DNA from: Haplosporangium gracile
Lineage: Eukaryota > Mortierellomycota > Mortierellomycetes > Mortierellales > Mortierellaceae
Direction of reading: 5' to 3'
Assembly (NCBI GenBank): GCA_015499985.1
Contig: JAAAUF010000321.1
Location: 3,781-39,867 of the forward strand
DNA: 36,087 bases
Made by a program: the position numbers and the translations under genes. A model generated the notes under the pieces. That model was not told the origin of the DNA and searched no databases. It was given only the letters and a program-made list of their open reading frames with translations. The number at the start of each line of letters is the position of its first letter. Position 1 is the first letter of the stretch. This document shows, piece after piece, positions 34,201 to 36,087 of the stretch.

Positions 34201-35158
34201 GGATCAAAGGAGGCAACAACTCCTTGATTTTGATTCTTCTATGCGGGTAGAGCACAGCTGTGATCGAGCCCTCGTCGCTGCCTGCGCTTGCGGGGAAGAC
34301 GGTTGTGATCTGAGCAAACACACCGACAGAGTGAATCTGGTCCATGCTTGTGACGGTATCGATATCGAGGTCCTCGTCCTTGAGCAAGAAGGCACCGACG
34401 TATGGCTGGCCACGCTTCATCAGCTCCTTGATAGCACTGGCGACGGCGGGGTTCTTGATGACGACGGCCTTGTAGAACCCTGGGAAGAGAGGACGGCGAC
34501 CAATGGGGAGGGTCAAGACTTGGGGGTAGACCTCGGGAATGGCCGGCTTGGAGAGGCCGTTCTCCAGAATATTGGTCGAGGGTCCGCCAGATCCGACGTC
34601 AAATGTGAACTTGGTAACCTTACGGTCGTTGCCACCCTTGCCACTGCCCGATCCACTCGATCCCGATCCGCTCGATCCTGATCCTGCACTACCGCCCTCA
34701 GATCCTGATCCTGATCCTGATCCAGACGAGGAGGATGATCCTGATCCCGAGTCCTTGCCGTCACCACCCGGTCCGCTCTTGCCGTCGTCGCTCTTGTCCT
34801 TGAGGACACGTGCAGAACTCGAAAAGGAACGACGAGAAAGAGGCAAGACGCTGGATGAAACAAAAGAGTTGCCGCTCTGGAAGGAAGAAAGACGACTGTT
34901 GAGGAGAGCAGCAGGGCGGGTAGTGTGAACGAGGCTATGAATACTGCGGGGACGCAACTCTTGGAGGCGAGCAGCAGAGGTGTTTGCGGTAGAGAAAGGG
35001 CGGAGGTGGCCGTCAAAGGCAGACCAAGAGGCGGGAGTCCTTACAGCGGAGTGGTGAGTGAGGGTGGGGTTGATTGAGGTGCGGGAGAGGGCAACCTTGA
35101 GGATGTCGACAGTGGGCGAGACGCGCTTGGTGATGACTAGCACGGCATTGGACGCCAT
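31209..35158 (-). CDS. PIM1: Mitochondrial Lon protease (Pim1/LONP1)
   Basis: Four exons on the minus strand: 35158-33404, 33287-33032, 32924-32727 and 32632-31209, phase-consistent, about 1,210 residues. The N-terminus is an Arg/Ser-rich, acid-poor presequence ending near [11 protein letters not shown], typical of matrix import, followed by a Gly/Ser repeat linker (about 115-185). The Lon substrate-binding domain starts near 205 ([17 protein letters not shown]) and has a long low-complexity insert near 350-410. A coiled-coil helical part follows ([20 protein letters not shown]). The AAA+ module has Walker A GPPGVGKTS (about 670, built across an intron) and Walker B PLILIDE (about 730). An acidic/Lys-rich insert lies near 880-950. 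The protease domain has the catalytic Ser in PKDGPSAGI (about 1055) and Lys in [10 protein letters not shown] (about 1098). It degrades oxidised and misfolded matrix proteins using ATP and binds mtDNA in known relatives. It is convergent with the Myb-repeat gene. Confidence 0.97.
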
Positions 35159-35917
35159 CGTAAGGTTTCTTTCTTATGGGCGTGAGAAATGAAGGAGGGA
35201 AGGAAGAGTGTGAGGAACGAAGGGTGAAGGGAGAAGATGTTAGAATAATAAAAAATATAGGAGTGGAGTAGTGTTGAACGGAAGAAGGGTGAGGAAGAGG
35301 AAAGGGAAGAGTGTAGTTATTGTTGAATGCACCAAGGCAGGAAAGAAAAAAAAAAAAGAAAAAGAAAGGGTTGATCGCTCAGGTGAGTGGGGGTGCAAGA
35401 GTATGAGTAAGGCAACGTATGAAGGGGCGGAAGACAAGGAACGAGAGCGACGCGCAATTTGCGATTCAATTGATGACTGCTTCTTGCTCTGACAAATCGC
35501 CCTCGTTTTTTTCCTTTTGTGAACCCCAGGCACCACACTCCTCTACTCCTTCCACTCACCCAACAACCGACAAAGACGTCACTCTGGAGATTTTTTTTGA
35601 TAGCTTTTTATGCTCACTTTCCCATTGAACATACAGCTCGAGCAACCGGCACCGGCCAGTTAGTGAGACACCCAACTCAACAAGATTGGAGCCGAAAGAA
35701 ACGCGCTTTCATACATATTTTCACCAAAAGAGAAAAATGCACTTATGGAGCTTACTTTAACTTTTATTCGCATCAACTGAAGAAGAGCCAGTGTCTAACT
35801 TGACAGAGTTATACCTACTCGAGTCGGTACTGTATCGTGGCAAGGTGTGGTATCTACACGGTGCCCTATATGCACTACCCGTCGGTAGGTTGTGTGTGCG
35901 TGAGGCAATGTATACAG
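35159..35917. other. Lon upstream region
   Basis: No gene seen. From about 35170 to 35400 the plus strand is GA-rich with an A run near 35346-35356, giving a pyrimidine-rich leader for the minus-strand Lon transcript. The rest has no recognisable content; its right part is the 3' flank of the gene entering from the right edge. Confidence 0.6.
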
Positions 35918-35985
35918 TTACCCAAAGAAGAATCGCGTCCATGTGTTCACGACAGTCACAACTTTTCCGTTGATTTGACCACCAA
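35918..35985 (-). CDS. Last exon of a minus-strand gene cut by the right edge (partial)
   Basis: At the right edge the minus strand reads AAG followed by GTAAGA (36085-36080), a good donor. A GACTAACG branch site and a TAATAG acceptor (AG at 35987-35986) follow. The exon from 35985 gives GGQINGKVVTVVNTWTRFFFG and a TAA at 35920-35918, if two bases complete a codon begun in the previous exon. The complete donor-branch-acceptor set and the protein-like reading support a real terminal exon. The short peptide is not enough to name a family. Confidence 0.5.
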
Positions 35986-36087
35986 CTATTAGAACCTTGC
36001 GCGTATCTTTTGTTTTTTTTGGTCTTCGTTAGTCTTATGAATAACAATAAACCAAGTATTTCCCTTTCGACAAACAACTCTTACCTT

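Noticed and set aside
1..36087. tRNA or rRNA genes, CRISPR arrays, transposon ORFs, telomeric repeats
   Set aside because: I looked for B-box and cloverleaf patterns, spaced direct repeats, transposase or reverse-transcriptase motifs and TTAGGG arrays, and found none I could support by eye.

Overview
This is a eukaryotic window, almost certainly from a filamentous fungus. My best guess is an early-diverging fungus close to Mortierella (Mortierellomycotina). The reasons are short spliceosomal introns with GTAAGT/GTATGT donors and TAG acceptors, long Ser/Thr/Gln/Asn-rich tails, a fungal-type TOK outward-rectifier K+ channel, and a GPI-type cell-surface protein. The lineage is inferred from style, not from a database match. 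One 10-base run of N at 22887-22896 marks an assembly gap.

Layout, left to right: (1) intergenic DNA with a GACT microsatellite and a CT-rich leader, then an intron-less PAS-like protein gene (+, 1189-4086); (2) a TOK-type two-pore-domain potassium channel (-, 9704 to 4602, four exons) with a tail of about 1,030 residues; its open frame resumes after two closely spaced stops and runs on to 4278; (3) a 1.6 kb GA-rich upstream region; (4) a Ras guanine-nucleotide exchange factor with an N-terminal MIT-like domain (-, 15893 to 11341, at least four exons), with one unresolved frame change near 12123-12175; (5) a secreted 8-cysteine protein that is probably GPI-anchored (-, 17103 to 16441); (6) the transcription elongation factor SPT5 (+, 18100-22440, seven exons); (7) a 2.6 kb AT-rich stretch with the assembly gap and coding-like patches that could not be assembled into a gene; (8) an NSUN2/Trm4-type RNA m5C methyltransferase (-, 28051 to 25018, seven exons); (9) a divergent protein with about nine Myb/SANT repeats and a mitochondrial-presequence-like N-terminus (+, 28275-31034), with a perfect 17-bp hairpin in the shared promoter; (10) the mitochondrial Lon protease Pim1/LONP1 (-, 35158 to 31209, four exons); (11) the 3' exon of another minus-strand gene entering from the right edge.

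Most genes are unrelated housekeeping or signalling functions: transcription elongation, RNA methylation, mitochondrial protein quality control, Ras signalling and K+ transport. No cluster, operon or mobile element is evident. Splice junctions were placed by hand from reading-frame phase, splice consensus and family motifs. Every exon set given as CDS is phase-consistent except at the RasGEF site noted. The items most worth a second look are the paired Gln-like stops in the channel gene, the promoter hairpin, the MIT-RasGEF fusion, and the Myb protein with its possible organelle signal.
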